Origin: Globodera rostochiensis
Taxonomy: Eukaryota > Nematoda > Chromadorea > Rhabditida > Heteroderidae
NCBI GenBank assembly: GCA_018350325.1
Contig: JAEVLN010000022.1
Span: 575,105-639,104, forward strand
Direction: 5' to 3'
Length of the DNA stretch: 64,000 bases
Shown here: positions 11,671 through 23,354 of the stretch, in pieces
Layout: every line of letters begins with the position of its first letter
How positions within the stretch are numbered: the stretch's first letter is position 1
Notes under the pieces: generated by a model
Told to the model about the DNA's origin: nothing
Databases searched by the model: none
What the model saw: only the letters and a program-made list of their open reading frames with translations
Made by a program: the position numbers and the translations under genes

Positions 11671-13459
11671 ATGGAAATTTTGTCAGATGAAGATGAAACA
11701 GCAATTTCCGATCAGCGAGAGGAGACAAAAGAGAAAGAAACTCGACACCAAAAAAAGAGCAAGTTTGACCGGCGATTGCCAATCATTCACTCCTATTTGG
11801 GCGATGTCAACCAGGGCGAACTGTCTGGGCAAGAAGCCGTACAAAGGTCATTTGAGGAGCCCGGAAATAATCTAAAAGTTACAGGTGCTGATGATACCTT
11901 TATAAACAATAAAATTCGTCAAAATCCAGCGCTTGTGATGAGCGAACTGTGTTTATTGCCCGACCAGAAAACGCCAATTCAATTTGACGAGCAGCCCACT
12001 ATTCAGTTCATGGCTAATGCACAGCGTCAGCAAAAAATGTTTGCACTTTTCACTTCTGAGGAAAAAGTGCTACAAAATGCCGAAGATTTTTCTGCGATTC
12101 TATGTCATTCAGTTGGGACACTCTTTCAGGTGATTTTTGTTTTGGAATGCAAAAATTCGTTAAACATCTTGTTGCGTTCATCAGGTCCAAAATATGCTTA
12201 ACAATGGGAGCAGTGATCGGTTGAGCATCCAGGTGATCGGACGTCAACGGTGTCGTCTTGTGTCCCCGCTTAAACGCCATCAAATTCACTGTGAAGACAG
12301 TTATGTGCTCATCTGCGATCTAATTGAAGTGGTCGTTCTCGAAGAACGCCTCCTTTCGTCGTCACTTTTTACGTTGAACGAATGTTGCACATTTAACAAA
12401 TTGAGAAATGATGATGTAATCGGGGGGGGGGGTCTAAAGGAGATACCCAACTCAAAAAATAGAATAAAAAAATCTTCCCAGATTTGAAACGTCATTTTCT
12501 GATGCCTGTGGCTTAGATTTGTCCAAAATAACATTTTGTTAAATGGAAAATTCAGAAACTCAAATGCAAGGCTGCACTCAGTGCTCATACCCAATTCACG
12601 TTAAGGCAATGCTCGACGGTAATTGGAAACCTGCGGACTTTGATGGTGTAAACAATTAAGGAAGGCGCGGTTAAAAGACTGGTGCATTGGCTCCATTTCT
12701 GGTGCATTTTGGCATTCATCAGCTGAAATGTTTGTTTATTTAGGTTTAAGCAACAACAAATTGACCTTGTCATACAGCAAGTTGGTGCATGAACGCAAAG
12801 ATTATCATCATAAGAGTATTTTAGGGTCTCACGCCATTCAGCTTTTGGGTGGCTGCAAATATTCCGATGAGTTTGGAGACCAAATTAGAACTTCTTCACG
12901 AAGACTGCACCGACCGAAGGCTGCGAATTGAATGGCGAATTGTTTCTCAGGTTGAAAGCAAAAAGCATTAATCAGGATTTTCTCTCAAACAGATGGATTC
13001 GATGGTTTGCTCAAAGTGTGCTAATGACATTTGCAATGTGTCGGACATTGTCAATTTGTCAGTTGGAAGCAATTCGATGCACTTTGTAAACCCAAGTGAG
13101 TTGTTGGACATAATTTGAGTGTGAAGTGGAGAAAGAGTGATTTCAGGCGGCTATGTGCATGATTTGTTCACTGTTCGAAGAGTGCGTGGCATTGAGTTCA
13201 CAGGACAGCCAAGTGCCGAGTTCAGTTGGTTTCCTGGGTATTTTTTTTTTTAATTTTTAATATTTATTTATTTCTTCAGATACACGTGGACCGTTATGGC
13301 ATGTTCCAACTGTGAACAGCATTTGGGTTTGTTTTGTATTTTATTTATGAATAAGGAATTTTCGTTTTAGGTTGGAAATTCTCTTCGTCAACATTGATCC
13401 CTGGCCGATTTTTCGGCATTTCACGCAGATCCATACACCTCAATTGCTTTTTGGAGTAA
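11671..13459 (+). CDS. CRBN: Cereblon (CRL4 substrate receptor), LON-like plus CULT domains
   Basis: Substrate receptor of the DDB1-CUL4 ubiquitin ligase. The supported parts are exon 11671-12129 (acidic/basic start, then the LON-like domain beginning near LPDQKTPIQF), a second exon from 12185 (IGRQRCRLV, the LON IGRQR motif), exon 12825-12950 (FWVAANIPMSLETK, the helical end of the LON region), 12993-13095, and C-terminal CULT exons from 13147 to the stop. CULT has both zinc cysteine pairs (CSKC, CSNC) and the three pocket tryptophans in FSWFPGYTWTV and GWKF, matching the thalidomide/uridine pocket of human cereblon. The segment 12360-12824 is unresolved; one or two short exons there are needed to link the LON halves. 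The start is the Met at 11671; the upstream frame runs into the repeat array. CTU1 starts 153 bp downstream. Confidence 0.85.
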
Positions 13460-13612
13460 TTCTACCGATAGCATAAATTTATACCTTGTGATATATTAAT
13501 ATTCATTCTATTTTGTACTGGAGATGCAAAAAATTTGTATTTTCCATTTTGTCCTAGAATTCATTTCATTACGAATTTATCGAAGTGGGTTTTGTCGCTA
13601 AAATTTTGAAAA

Positions 13613-15116
13613 ATGGAAAAAATGATCGATTGTTCTGATTGTGCGAAAGAAGTGGCAAAAGTCAAAACAGCGAAAGATGGGCACTTGCGTTGTCCAAACT
13701 GCTTTATCAGCTGGTTCGAGAAGGTGTCAAAAAAATTTTGTTCACCGATGGTCACTCAATTAAGGATGTGCACAGTGCCATTGAACGAATGGGAATTTTT
13801 GCGCCCGGTGACTGTATTGGAGTTGGGGTGTCCGGTGGCAAGGACTCCACGGTGTTGGCACACGTGTTGAGCCGACTCAACGCCAGGCATGGCTACGGAC
13901 TCAAGCTGGTGCTGTTGTGTGTGGATGAGGGTATCAAAGGTCAATCGTGAGGCTAATGGCCCAACAAGCAAAAATGCCAAGGGGCAGTATGCAGAATTTG
14001 CCTGTCCCTTCAAATTCTTTGATTAATTGGTCCAATTTGTACCCCCTCTACCCGCTTGGTACGTACGATTAAGAGGAGGACTAAACATGAATGCAACAAT
14101 TTTCCTTCCAAGGCTACCGAGACGACTCAATTCGCGAGGTGCAGAAGAACGAGGCGGACCTGCATATTCCGCTTACAATTACTAGCTACAGGGAACTTTA
14201 TGGATGGACGATGGACGAAATTGTGGCCAAAATTGGTCGGAAGAACAATTGCACATTCTGCGGAGTTATTCATTTAATTGTTTTTTAAACGAAACCGTCC
14301 GTTTTTGGTGTTTCGGCGTCAAGCCCTTGATCGGGCGGCGCTCCACGCAGCCTGTAACAAGCTGGCCACCGGACACAACGCGGACGATGCAGCGGAAACG
14401 GTTCTGATGAATTTTTTGCGGGGCGATGTGGGACGCTTGCAGCGAATGGGCGCTGCCGCTGCTACGTATCAAATGGACGGAAAACAACGATGCCATTCGT
14501 CGCTGACAGATAGGAATGAGGACGAGTCATTGCCGAGGGTGAAGCCGCTGAAATATTCGTATGAAAAGGGTACAATACATCTCATATTTTCAAAAAGCCT
14601 TTTATCACAAAAAGTTTTCTTTGTTTAGACATTGTGATTTATTCCCACTTTGGCAAGCTCAACTATTTTTCCACGGAGTGTGTTTATGCTCCGAATGCTT
14701 ACCGTTCAAATGTGCGTTCATTTGTCAAGGAGTTGGAGAGGATAAGGTTTTTTGTGGGCTTAAGGAATTTTTTAAATCACCGGATGGCCCCTGCCAATAA
14801 TTCTAGGCCCCGTGCCATTTTGGATTTGGTCCTCTCGGGTGAGTCTTTGCGGCTGAAGGCCCATGTTTCTCAACCAAAGTTGGGGAGGTGCGAACGCTGC
14901 GGATACATTGCCAGTCAGAAACTTTGCAAAGCTTGCCAACTTCTGGAAGGACTGAACGACAACAACGCAACAGCCGAGACGGAACCCCAAAAGGAGGAGG
15001 GGTCACCAGCAGCAAACGACAAAACGCTTAAATTGGATGGAGAGGCGATGAGCTTGGAAAGTTGCGGACGAATGGAATGTGGTTGCAACACGGCTGGAAA
15101 ACTCGTCGATTTCTGA
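13613..15116 (+). CDS. CTU1: Cytoplasmic tRNA 2-thiolation protein 1 (CTU1/NCS6)
   Basis: Catalytic subunit of the CTU1-CTU2 complex, which thiolates wobble U34 of tRNA Lys, Glu and Gln using sulfur from URM1. Six exons: 13613-13723, 13765-13939, 14113-14264, 14308-14569, 14629-14746, 14807-15116, giving 375 aa. An N-terminal zinc ribbon (CSDC, CPNC) is followed by the PP-loop [13 protein letters not shown], then [56 protein letters not shown] and a C-terminal CERCGY/CKAC pair. A non-conserved Glu/Asn-rich tail of about 50 residues follows. The first intron is only 41 nt. The intron 14265-14307 has a GT donor but ends in TTTTTG rather than AG; exon phase and protein similarity demand the junction, so this is either a non-canonical site, a disabled allele or a base error. 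Unspliced, the frame stops after CGVIHLIVF. Confidence 0.92.
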
Positions 15117-16129
15117 GAATCTTACCTTTTTTGTCTGTTATTGAATGATTTTGCTGTTTTATTGTTGTTCACTGAGAGACAAGATTTTAATATTTTTTGT
15201 GCTGATGCCTGTTTAAATTGCTCCAAAAAGTTTCAATCGGAAACATTGACGGGGTTTGGGTCGATGTTCCGAATGTAGAACAAAATGCTCTCCAGAAATG
15301 GTCTTTACTCCCTCGCCACCTCGTTTGCGTCGCCGCAAAAAATCTTCATTTGCCCTAATATATGTAAGTAGGTATGTATGTACATAACGTTTGCACTTTT
15401 GTTGTAAAATTAACCCTTTTGCGCGTCACCAAAATTACCAATGTCAAAAAAATTGTTTATAGTAATTTTATTCACTGATTGTACCTCCCATCCGGTTGTG
15501 TCCGCCCATTTGAACACTTTTTTAAACAGCGCCCTAAAAAGGACGCCAAAGCGCACCATAGTTGCGGTCCGTCCTATTTATATGTAAGAGTTGTACTTTA
15601 TGAAGTTGTTATTACAAATTAAAAATTCTCAGCGGCGCCTATGGAGCCCTAACAAAAATCCTTGAAAACAGGCGATGAAAAGTAGTAATTATTCTATTGC
15701 TGTTTCATAACAGAAAGTATGTAATAGCGGTTTTTAGTACGCTAAGCACGATTCAAACGGAAAAAGTGCTAAAAAAAGTTGGGCTTTTTCAGGCACTTTT
15801 CCTTTAGGCATATTTTATCTTCGGCACATCTTTATCTTTAGCTCGATTCTTTTTAAAATTGGCTTTCCTTAAACTTTTGCTTTTTGGAACTACGTTTTCA
15901 TGTTTGGTAGACCCCATTGCGGTTTAAATTCCTGTGCTAAAATGACTCGTTCCCTTTTCGTATTTTACACTTTCTTTGTAGTTTTGGAAGGCGGGAAAAA
16001 AGAATTTTATACTTTGTTTGTAGTTTAGAGAAAACAGGTGTTATATTTGGCCTTCGATGACCCTAAAATTCATTGTTAGTTGTGGAATTTAACCTTTTTC
16101 CTCACATTACATAGATATTATTGTAAATA
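15117..16129. other. Intergenic, no gene seen
   Basis: AT-rich spacer of about 1 kb. It has a TATGTA-rich simple-sequence patch near 15358-15385 and nothing with coding or RNA character that I can support. The right end is presumably the promoter of the thioesterase gene. Confidence 0.5.
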
Positions 16130-17676
16130 ATGGAGGTTGAGCTCAGTTCCAGTGCTGAAACTCCAAAGCCAATCGGAGATGAAAAGACTTCTTCCTCCTT
16201 CAAAGAGTTGGTCAGCGCCTCTTTCACTTCAATGGGCAGCGGACCCAGCTTTAACAGAATACTCAACGGGGTCCGATTGCTTAATAATGCGCGGGTTTTG
16301 GAAAGATTTGATCAATCAGGTGAAGGTGCTCTCTGCCACTTCTCCTTCAGTGCTTGTCGAGTTGACTTTGGCCGAAGAACACACGAACGACATGGGCCTT
16401 ATGCACACCGGCTTCACCGCTGCCATGGCAGACATTTTGACGGCCACCGCTGTTCGTCTCACAGCTGCACAAAACACCCCAATTGTGTCCATTGATTTGT
16501 CCGTCACGTGAGTTTTGTTTTCATTTAATAATGCATTTAAGTGTTTTTTCATGACATTTAACGTTTTTGTGATAGTTCTGTAAGCAAAAAATTTACGTAA
16601 ACCCAAAATGTTTTATTGTTGGCCTCAGATATCTTCAGCCCGCGAGAATAGGCGAAACTGTGCTGATGGAGGCCAATTGTCTAAGGGCGGGCCGGTCAAT
16701 CGCGTTTACAGAGGCCATTTTCCGTCGCAAAAGCGATTGTGAGGTCATTGTGAGAGCCAGTCAACAGGTGAGCGATCGATCTATTGGCCGAATGGTTACT
16801 TATCAGCGCCCGTCCATCCACACATAAGTTGGCCATCCTCCACTATCGATTGCCACCGAAAACGAAAGGAGAGGACGAAACGGAAGCGAAAACGGGGCCT
16901 CAAAGTGACAACAAAAATTCGACCGAGCTGCCGGTGTCGAATGGATTTGCGAACGGTGAGGACGAGATGGGCAATGGAACTTCCCAATTGGACCAAGTGC
17001 AACAATCGATGGCGTTGAGTGCAGGCTGCAAGAACTTCAACCGAATGTCCAAAAATGTAAAGGGAAGGGGAGGGTGGGTGCCTGTTTGAATAGTCAGATT
17101 CCAAGCTAAACATAACGAGTCACTTTTTGCTTTAATTTAACTTATTTTTTGACTGTGAGGAACAGCAGAACATTTTAAGTTTTAGATGGTAAACATTGGT
17201 TATTCAGTTGAAAGTGGTCAGAGCAGAACCGTTGGCGGTTGAAGTCAAATTAGAATTTGAACATCTAAACGAGGGCGGAACGATGCACGGCGGTTTCGTC
17301 GCCTCGCTGGTCGACATTGGTAACATTTTAGTCGTGCTGTCGATTTGACAATTGGTCAATCAATTTTAGTGTCAGTCCGAGCGGTCGACTTGGCCGTACC
17401 GAATTGTCAGTTGGTTTCATTGTTCGTCTCAATAAGGTGATCATTACTTCGCAAGGCGGTGTTCTCAATAAGCTGTCCATTTGGTCAAGCTATCTGCTGC
17501 CTGCAAAAATCGGGGAAGAGGTCGTTGTGAAGGCTGAGTGCTTGAAGGTCGGGCGAAGCATTGCATTCACAGAAACAACGTTCAGCCGAAAGAGCGACGG
17601 AGCGGTGTTGGCCAAAGGCAAGCACAACATTTACATGATGAGACACTCGGATGGACCCCACAAAACAGTGAATTGA
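16130..17676 (+). CDS. Tandem two-domain hotdog thioesterase (ACOT13/PaaI type)
   Basis: Probable acyl-CoA thioesterase. Exons: 16130-16270, 16320-16507, 16629-16767, 16829-17056, 17208-17319, 17370-17436, 17490-17676, summing to 353 aa with every junction in phase. Domain 1: FNRILNG-VKVLSA, EEHTNDMGLMHTGF, a helix ending in MADI, then SIDLSVTYLQPARIGE and AGRSIAF. A polar linker (residues about 180-240, rich in Glu/Asn/Ser) leads to domain 2: KVVRAEPLAVEV, LNEGGTMHGGFVASLVDI, SYLLPAKIGEEVVV, VGRSIAFTE. The HGG-type loop and catalytic-helix Asp are present in both, although domain 1 reads HTG instead of HGG. Human ACOT13 is a single-domain protein of about 140 aa. The exon 16829-17056 holds the linker and joins the halves in phase, so one fused product is favoured; two adjacent genes remain possible. 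AATAAA follows at 17695-17700. Confidence 0.75.
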
Positions 17677-17946
17677 CAAACTGCTTTGTTCTCTAATAAA
17701 TGATTTCATTGAACGTTCGAATGGAACAAACTATAAAAGAGATGTGTGTAAAGGTATGTGCGCAATGATGGGTTCTTAGAAAACATTAGACTAATAGGGC
17801 CGGAATACGGGTTTCAAACGAAGTAGGTAGGAAATGTAAAAACAATATTAGCATTTAAAAATGAATAGAAAGCGCCATTCACCTCCATCGCCTAGAATCG
17901 TCAGATCACTTCCCACAATCCCTTTCGTCCTTTCCCTATGTACTAA

Positions 17947-20900
17947 CTACTCGTGCATCATCCTGGAGATGTTTTCCAATTCGTCAACATCTGCAAATGG
18001 ATTGGCAAACGATGGCATCAGTGACGGTTGTTCTCCTTCACTTCCCGCCGTCCTACCCGGTTCAGACGAAAAAGTGTGTAAAAATCTGGGCGCGTCGGAT
18101 GGCAACGGGATCTGATCAACGCTCATCTCATTCAGTCCGACAGAGCTGGGCGCATCCATTCTTAATTGGATTACACGTCGTATTTGAGTTGTTTTTGTTT
18201 TTGTATACATTTGAGAAATGTGGTGTAGCTCGTTGACAGCGGTACTTATCGGTTCTGGCGGTTGATGATATATTCCTTGCTCGTATTGCCTTTTTTGCTG
18301 CGGCTGTTGTTGTTGCATCGGTTTGTGGGAGGTTGTCGAGGTCGGGTATGGGTCGAATGCAGCACTCTGTGAAGAGTGTCCAAAACCGACTGACTCTTGG
18401 CCGCCCATTTCACTTCTCTCGGGACTGTTTAATCGTTGGGAAAAATTGGCTGATGTGTTGCGACTGCTGAATGCCGCCGATGTATTGATCGTAGAATTGA
18501 AAAATCCAGTGTCATCAGAGGACTGGTTTCCAAACGAATTCCAATCGGAGTGACCTTATTTTTTTTGTTCAATAAAATCGTTTGGTTAGGACTTCACCTT
18601 CAATAGTTCCATCATTTCCTTCCGTGTTCCACCGATTCGAGGGGTTTCTGTCCCAATTGCTAGAGAAATTTCTGGCCTGGTTGAACCCTCCGCCTCTGCC
18701 GCCGTTTTGTGGCCTTTCCCGCTGACCTCCACCTCCCCTTCCGTTAAACGAATTCCAACTTTTGTTATGCGGTCTAAAGCCTCCTGTCGTGTGTTCGCCT
18801 CCCCTTTCGCAGGTCCAGCGGTTTCCATTTTTCGGATGACCAAACACTTCATTCCGATTTGTATTCGGCTGCCCAAAGCTAGGCAGCGACTGGTTGTGCG
18901 GTTGAAATGCATTTGACAGATTCTTCGTTTCCTGTCCTTTCATGCGTTGGAGCGGCGAGCGATGCGAAAATTCCGGCGAGTCGTCATGAATTTCAATGAG
19001 CTTGTTAGGTAGCTTTGGCACTGGCTTACGGTGTTCTTAAATATTAATAGGTGTTTTAATTCATTATTGCCTACTTTTGAGAATGGTAATAAAATTATGT
19101 CTTACTTTGGCCCAGCTTTTTGTCCCTATTTATTCCATCGGACGCCGATTGTTTCGCAAACGTCGTGTCCATGGCACTTTCTTCGGCTTCTATTCCCTTT
19201 TCCATTTCAAATTCAATGGACGAATTGTCCATGCTTTTCTCATCACTAATTGAAGCTTCAAAGCGTTTTTTGATCTGATAAATGTGTGTTGGAGGCGGCG
19301 GTTTTGCCATCTGAAACAGTTTTTTCGTTGAAAATATTACAGAATAAGGCACATTTGTTGCTTTTCTCCACGCTGATTGCATTGGCTTTTGTCCGAGCTT
19401 TACAATCTCACCCATTGGATTAAAGCCGGTTGATGAACTGGGTGTATTCAAATGGGTGGGCAACGGCAGACCACCGACCAAAATTGTGCCACTGGAGGTC
19501 AGTTGGTTGAGAACATTCTTTTCTAAAAAAAGGAAACAAACAACACCAAACAAATAATACAAAATGACAAACTTTTAAGTGCCTTCTTCTGTACCGACTC
19601 ATCAACTATTCCATGCCGTTTCACTAAATTTGAATAATGACTAAATGATGATATATATTTTAAAACCACTTTTTCTTTTGTCGTCTCTTGGAGGTAGTTT
19701 CACCGACTAAAATAGACATATTTATAAGTATCACAAGCTGTATTTCAGTGAAACTGTCTAAAAGGCATACCAGAGTAACAGGCGTTTCTTTCGGCTGGGG
19801 AATAATGTACGCGGCAGTTCCGGTGCGGCCCTTCGGAGAAAGCTCCAATCCCAGATTGGGTGGACACAAGCCCAAGTTCGTTGATTTTGCCAATAAGTGC
19901 CTACAAATGGTTGGAAACGAATTATTATAGTTCCATATGTGCGTTACATAAGATGCACTCTTGACAAATTCAAATTTCAACAAATTCGATCGAAATTTTC
20001 TCAGATAGCAAAGTCTGATCTGGGTGTACGAATTTCGAACTTCAAAAAATTGGGGTTAAAAAACTTCATTTTTTAAAGTTTTAACCCGAAGGCCCAAACT
20101 ACCGTTAAAACAAAATAACTGACCCGAAACTCCTTGACTAAATGGTGCGGCCGAGTAATCCCCTCAACCACTTCGGGCTGTTTCGATTTGAGCAATTTTT
20201 TGGCATAGTCTCCAAGTGAATGCAATCCATTGATCACCAGCGGTGGAAGGGAGTTGAGGTAATCTGAAAAGTGAACGTTAATTGGATCGTTTAGGAATGG
20301 GTAATGTTTTGCATTACCCAGATTATATCGCTGAGTTGGGGTAAAGCTGGCCTGGTCCTGGCTATCATAAACCGATTGAATTGGGTTGAAAGTTAAAGAG
20401 CCCTTAAAGAAAAAAAAAATTCAAATTGGCTTAAAAAAAACACGGACATCAACTGCATTGCCCAGGGCGTCGTCATAACAAATCTCCTCGCCATCGGTAG
20501 GCAGTTGAGGCGTTTGACCATTTGGAAGAAGGCAACCGTTCTTTTCATCAACGCTTGAGTTATAAGGAGGGCAAACCAAATTGGACTCATGCGCCTCAGA
20601 AGTCTGCTAGATGAAAAATAATACATTAAAATCAAGGAATGCTCATCGTAGATAACAGTAATGACCAAGATTTCGTCCGGACTTTTACGAGGAACCCGGC
20701 CCCATCGGTTTTAAGCGCCGTGAAACCAAAACGACTGTAAGGGGTTCCGGCACGAGATCCCGACTTTTTTGCTGATCACAGTTTAGTTACCGATAACCGA
20801 ATTCACTTAAGTTCCCTTACATCGTTCTCATTAGAAGTCGTCGAATCGACTTTTTGCGATAAGTGTATATGCGCCTCCTCGGTCAGCTTCTTCTGATAAA

Positions 20901-22859
20901 TTCGGCGCGTTGCGGAACGCACAATAGCAGCAATGTAACACCAAAACATCTGTTTGAAATGCGGAAATCGGTACTTGCTCCCAATCTGAAAAACAAAGAA
21001 TTAAAAAAAATGACGTCATACGTCACTTTGATGCGATCCTCAGACTTTGACACGCGTATTTGCATTGGGATCGAATAACTGTGTAAAAAATTTCCTCCAA
21101 AAACTAACGAATCAACTGGCGTATACACACAATGTATCCATCCTAAAATAATTATTTGATTCTTTCTAGATGAGACTATTAATAAATTTCCATCGTACAA
21201 AAAATGTGAAACTACCGGAAGGTATAATTAAAGTATGGCCTTGACAAAGTCGTACACGCGCACATTTGCTGACAAGCTCGCCAAAAAAGCAGGAGTTTTC
21301 ACTTCCGGTCAGAATCCAATCCTCATAAAGCACTAGGTTATCCTCCGTTGGCTCGATCATCCAAAATATCTGAAAGATTGGGCCAAAACATTAACATTAC
21401 CAAATGCCATTAATACGTTCATCAATTACACCTACCTTTTCGCCCTTGAGAATATGGTACCAAACAGATGTGCCTCCAAAATCTGTTAAATTTATGACGT
21501 TGTTCCAAATTCTTAAAATCACGATCCGAAGAAAAGAAATGCCAACTCACCGATATGGAAGTCAGTGAAGCAATTTGCAACACTCATAAGGCAATATCTG
21601 TAATATTGTTTCAAAAATCGACGAATTATTAAAAAATGCACGATTTCTGACCTTTGGACTTTTGGGTATGTGGAAAAATCGTTGCTGCGGGCCCAAGCAC
21701 TTTTCTTTAGCAGATTTTCCTGCCGAACGAACAATTCCTTTGGCCATACCTTGTCAATCCAATCGATTTCCGAGACAAATGCCGGCGCACTTACCTGTAA
21801 TTATCAAATTAAATTCATAATGAAAACTTCTTTTAAATAACTACTTTCTCAGCCAATTTGGTAGAGGTGAACTCGAGCGAAAGCACATTCAAAAGTTTAG
21901 TGCGCTCTGATGGACTTTTTCTAAAGTTAAGTTCAACTTCATAATCACCGAGTTCATATCAAATGCAGTAATTAAAAGATAATTTAATAAAAGTTTAAAT
22001 TTGGACTTAAAGTCAATTTCTTACAAAAAAAAAAAAATGCAATTTCCCCAAAAAATTCACAGATCACCAAAAACCTGGTTAGGAAATGCTAATGGTTTCT
22101 CCTCATAAATGCAGAAATTAAAAATTTACCTTAATCGAAAAAATTTTGCATTCTTACGAAACAATTCGTTATGGCAAATGTTTTTTAATTCGAGCCTGCT
22201 AAAAACGTTTAGCAAAAAAGTATTTACTTGTAGTATTCGATGAACTCTTTTAACAGCATGTAGCTTCCCTTTTGCTCGTATACTTCAACAACTTCAATTC
22301 TCCTGTCACCACCAACAAGATCTATAACAAAATACATCAAGAAAATTACATGAACTAACAAATGTACCAAGAACATCCGAAACGGTAAAAGCCTGAGGAT
22401 CCGGCATTCTTAAAATGCTTTCGTTTTAAAGAAACAACAATTAATTAAAACCTCATTCCCAACTGTTCGGGTGGAACGTTGAACAAAAGTGGGCGAAGCA
22501 ACCCCGTCTGGCGAATGTAATCCCTCGATAAATCTACAACATGAACGATATTTATAAAATGTATGTGAAGAACACGAAAATCTACGCACCGCTTACGGGC
22601 AACTCAAGAACGACGTCTTCTTGCGAATAGTCATCAGATTCAAGAAGTTCCTTAATTGAATAAGGCAACTTGCTCAGTCGTTCCGCCTTGTTGAAGTTAT
22701 CGAGATCTGGCTCATCAAGCAAACTCAAGTCATCGATCTTAACATAAAATCGTTATAGAAAAGAAAAACACATAAAAAAACTTTATTTTTGCGACTTCGT
22801 TTTGGGTATCTTTCAACAACAAAATCTCGCGGATCCCATTCAGAAGCACTCGTGTCCAT
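17947..22859 (-). CDS. KDM7/PHF8-like JmjC histone demethylase (JMJD-1.2 type)
   Basis: Fe(II)/2-oxoglutarate lysine demethylase of the KDM7 group (H3K9me2/H3K27me2/H4K20me1 in relatives). About 17 exons. The N-terminus is [14 protein letters not shown] at 22859, just downstream (minus strand) of a splice-acceptor-like TTTTAG that could take a spliced leader. Then come [17 protein letters not shown], the JmjN-like lead-in [84 protein letters not shown] and [14 protein letters not shown]. The iron ligands (His and Asp of HxD, split by an intron at about 21490-21551, and the distal His codon near 21081-21083) are intact. The C-terminal half is low complexity: Pro/Ser, an [11 protein letters not shown] patch, Gln runs, ending SRMMHE. 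I see no PHD finger upstream of the JmjC part, unlike PHF8/KDM7A. It is divergently arranged with the PTP gene. Confidence 0.88.
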
Positions 22860-23354
22860 TATATCTAAAACTTTAAAGTAATGATGGGTTAAAAAACCAG
22901 TTTAAGTGATCAGTTAGACAGTTCAAATGCCAAAAAAATTCAACAATGTATGTATGTATTTTACGATTCTTTTTTTGAGCTATGTTTTTTGCTTTTTAGC
23001 GGGCAATACATATTATGCAGGGTTCGTAACTGTCCTTTTTAAAGATTTGTCCTTTTTTTGGGGTATCCCAAATTTAAAATTTGAAATGTCCTTTTTTTAA
23101 AGATTTGTACTTTATTTGGGCTACCCTTTTTTGTCCTTAATTTGAGATTTCTGGAGCTTTTTGAAGAATTTTTGTTTAAATTTTGAATAATCAGACGGAT
23201 CGCCAAGAAGCATTTTAGGATAATTCTAATTTTTTGACCAATTTTCTTACCGAATTGAGTCGAAAACCAAAAACTTTACATTAACTGCGTCTGCAGACTG
23301 AAGTCTAACTTTCTATTTCTTTAGAATTGTGAGAGGAGACTAAAATTTAACACA
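22860..23354. other. Divergent intergenic region between demethylase and PTP genes
   Basis: A 495 bp head-to-head spacer. The part at 23025-23145 has a degenerate repeat of TGTCCTTTTTTTAAAGATTTG and related T-rich units. No exon with PHD-type cysteine spacing is visible on the minus strand. It probably contains both promoters. Confidence 0.5.

Noticed and set aside
22870..23330. Search for a missing PHD-finger exon of the demethylase
   Set aside because: No Cys/His spacing of a PHD finger was seen on the minus strand; the stretch is T-rich repeat.
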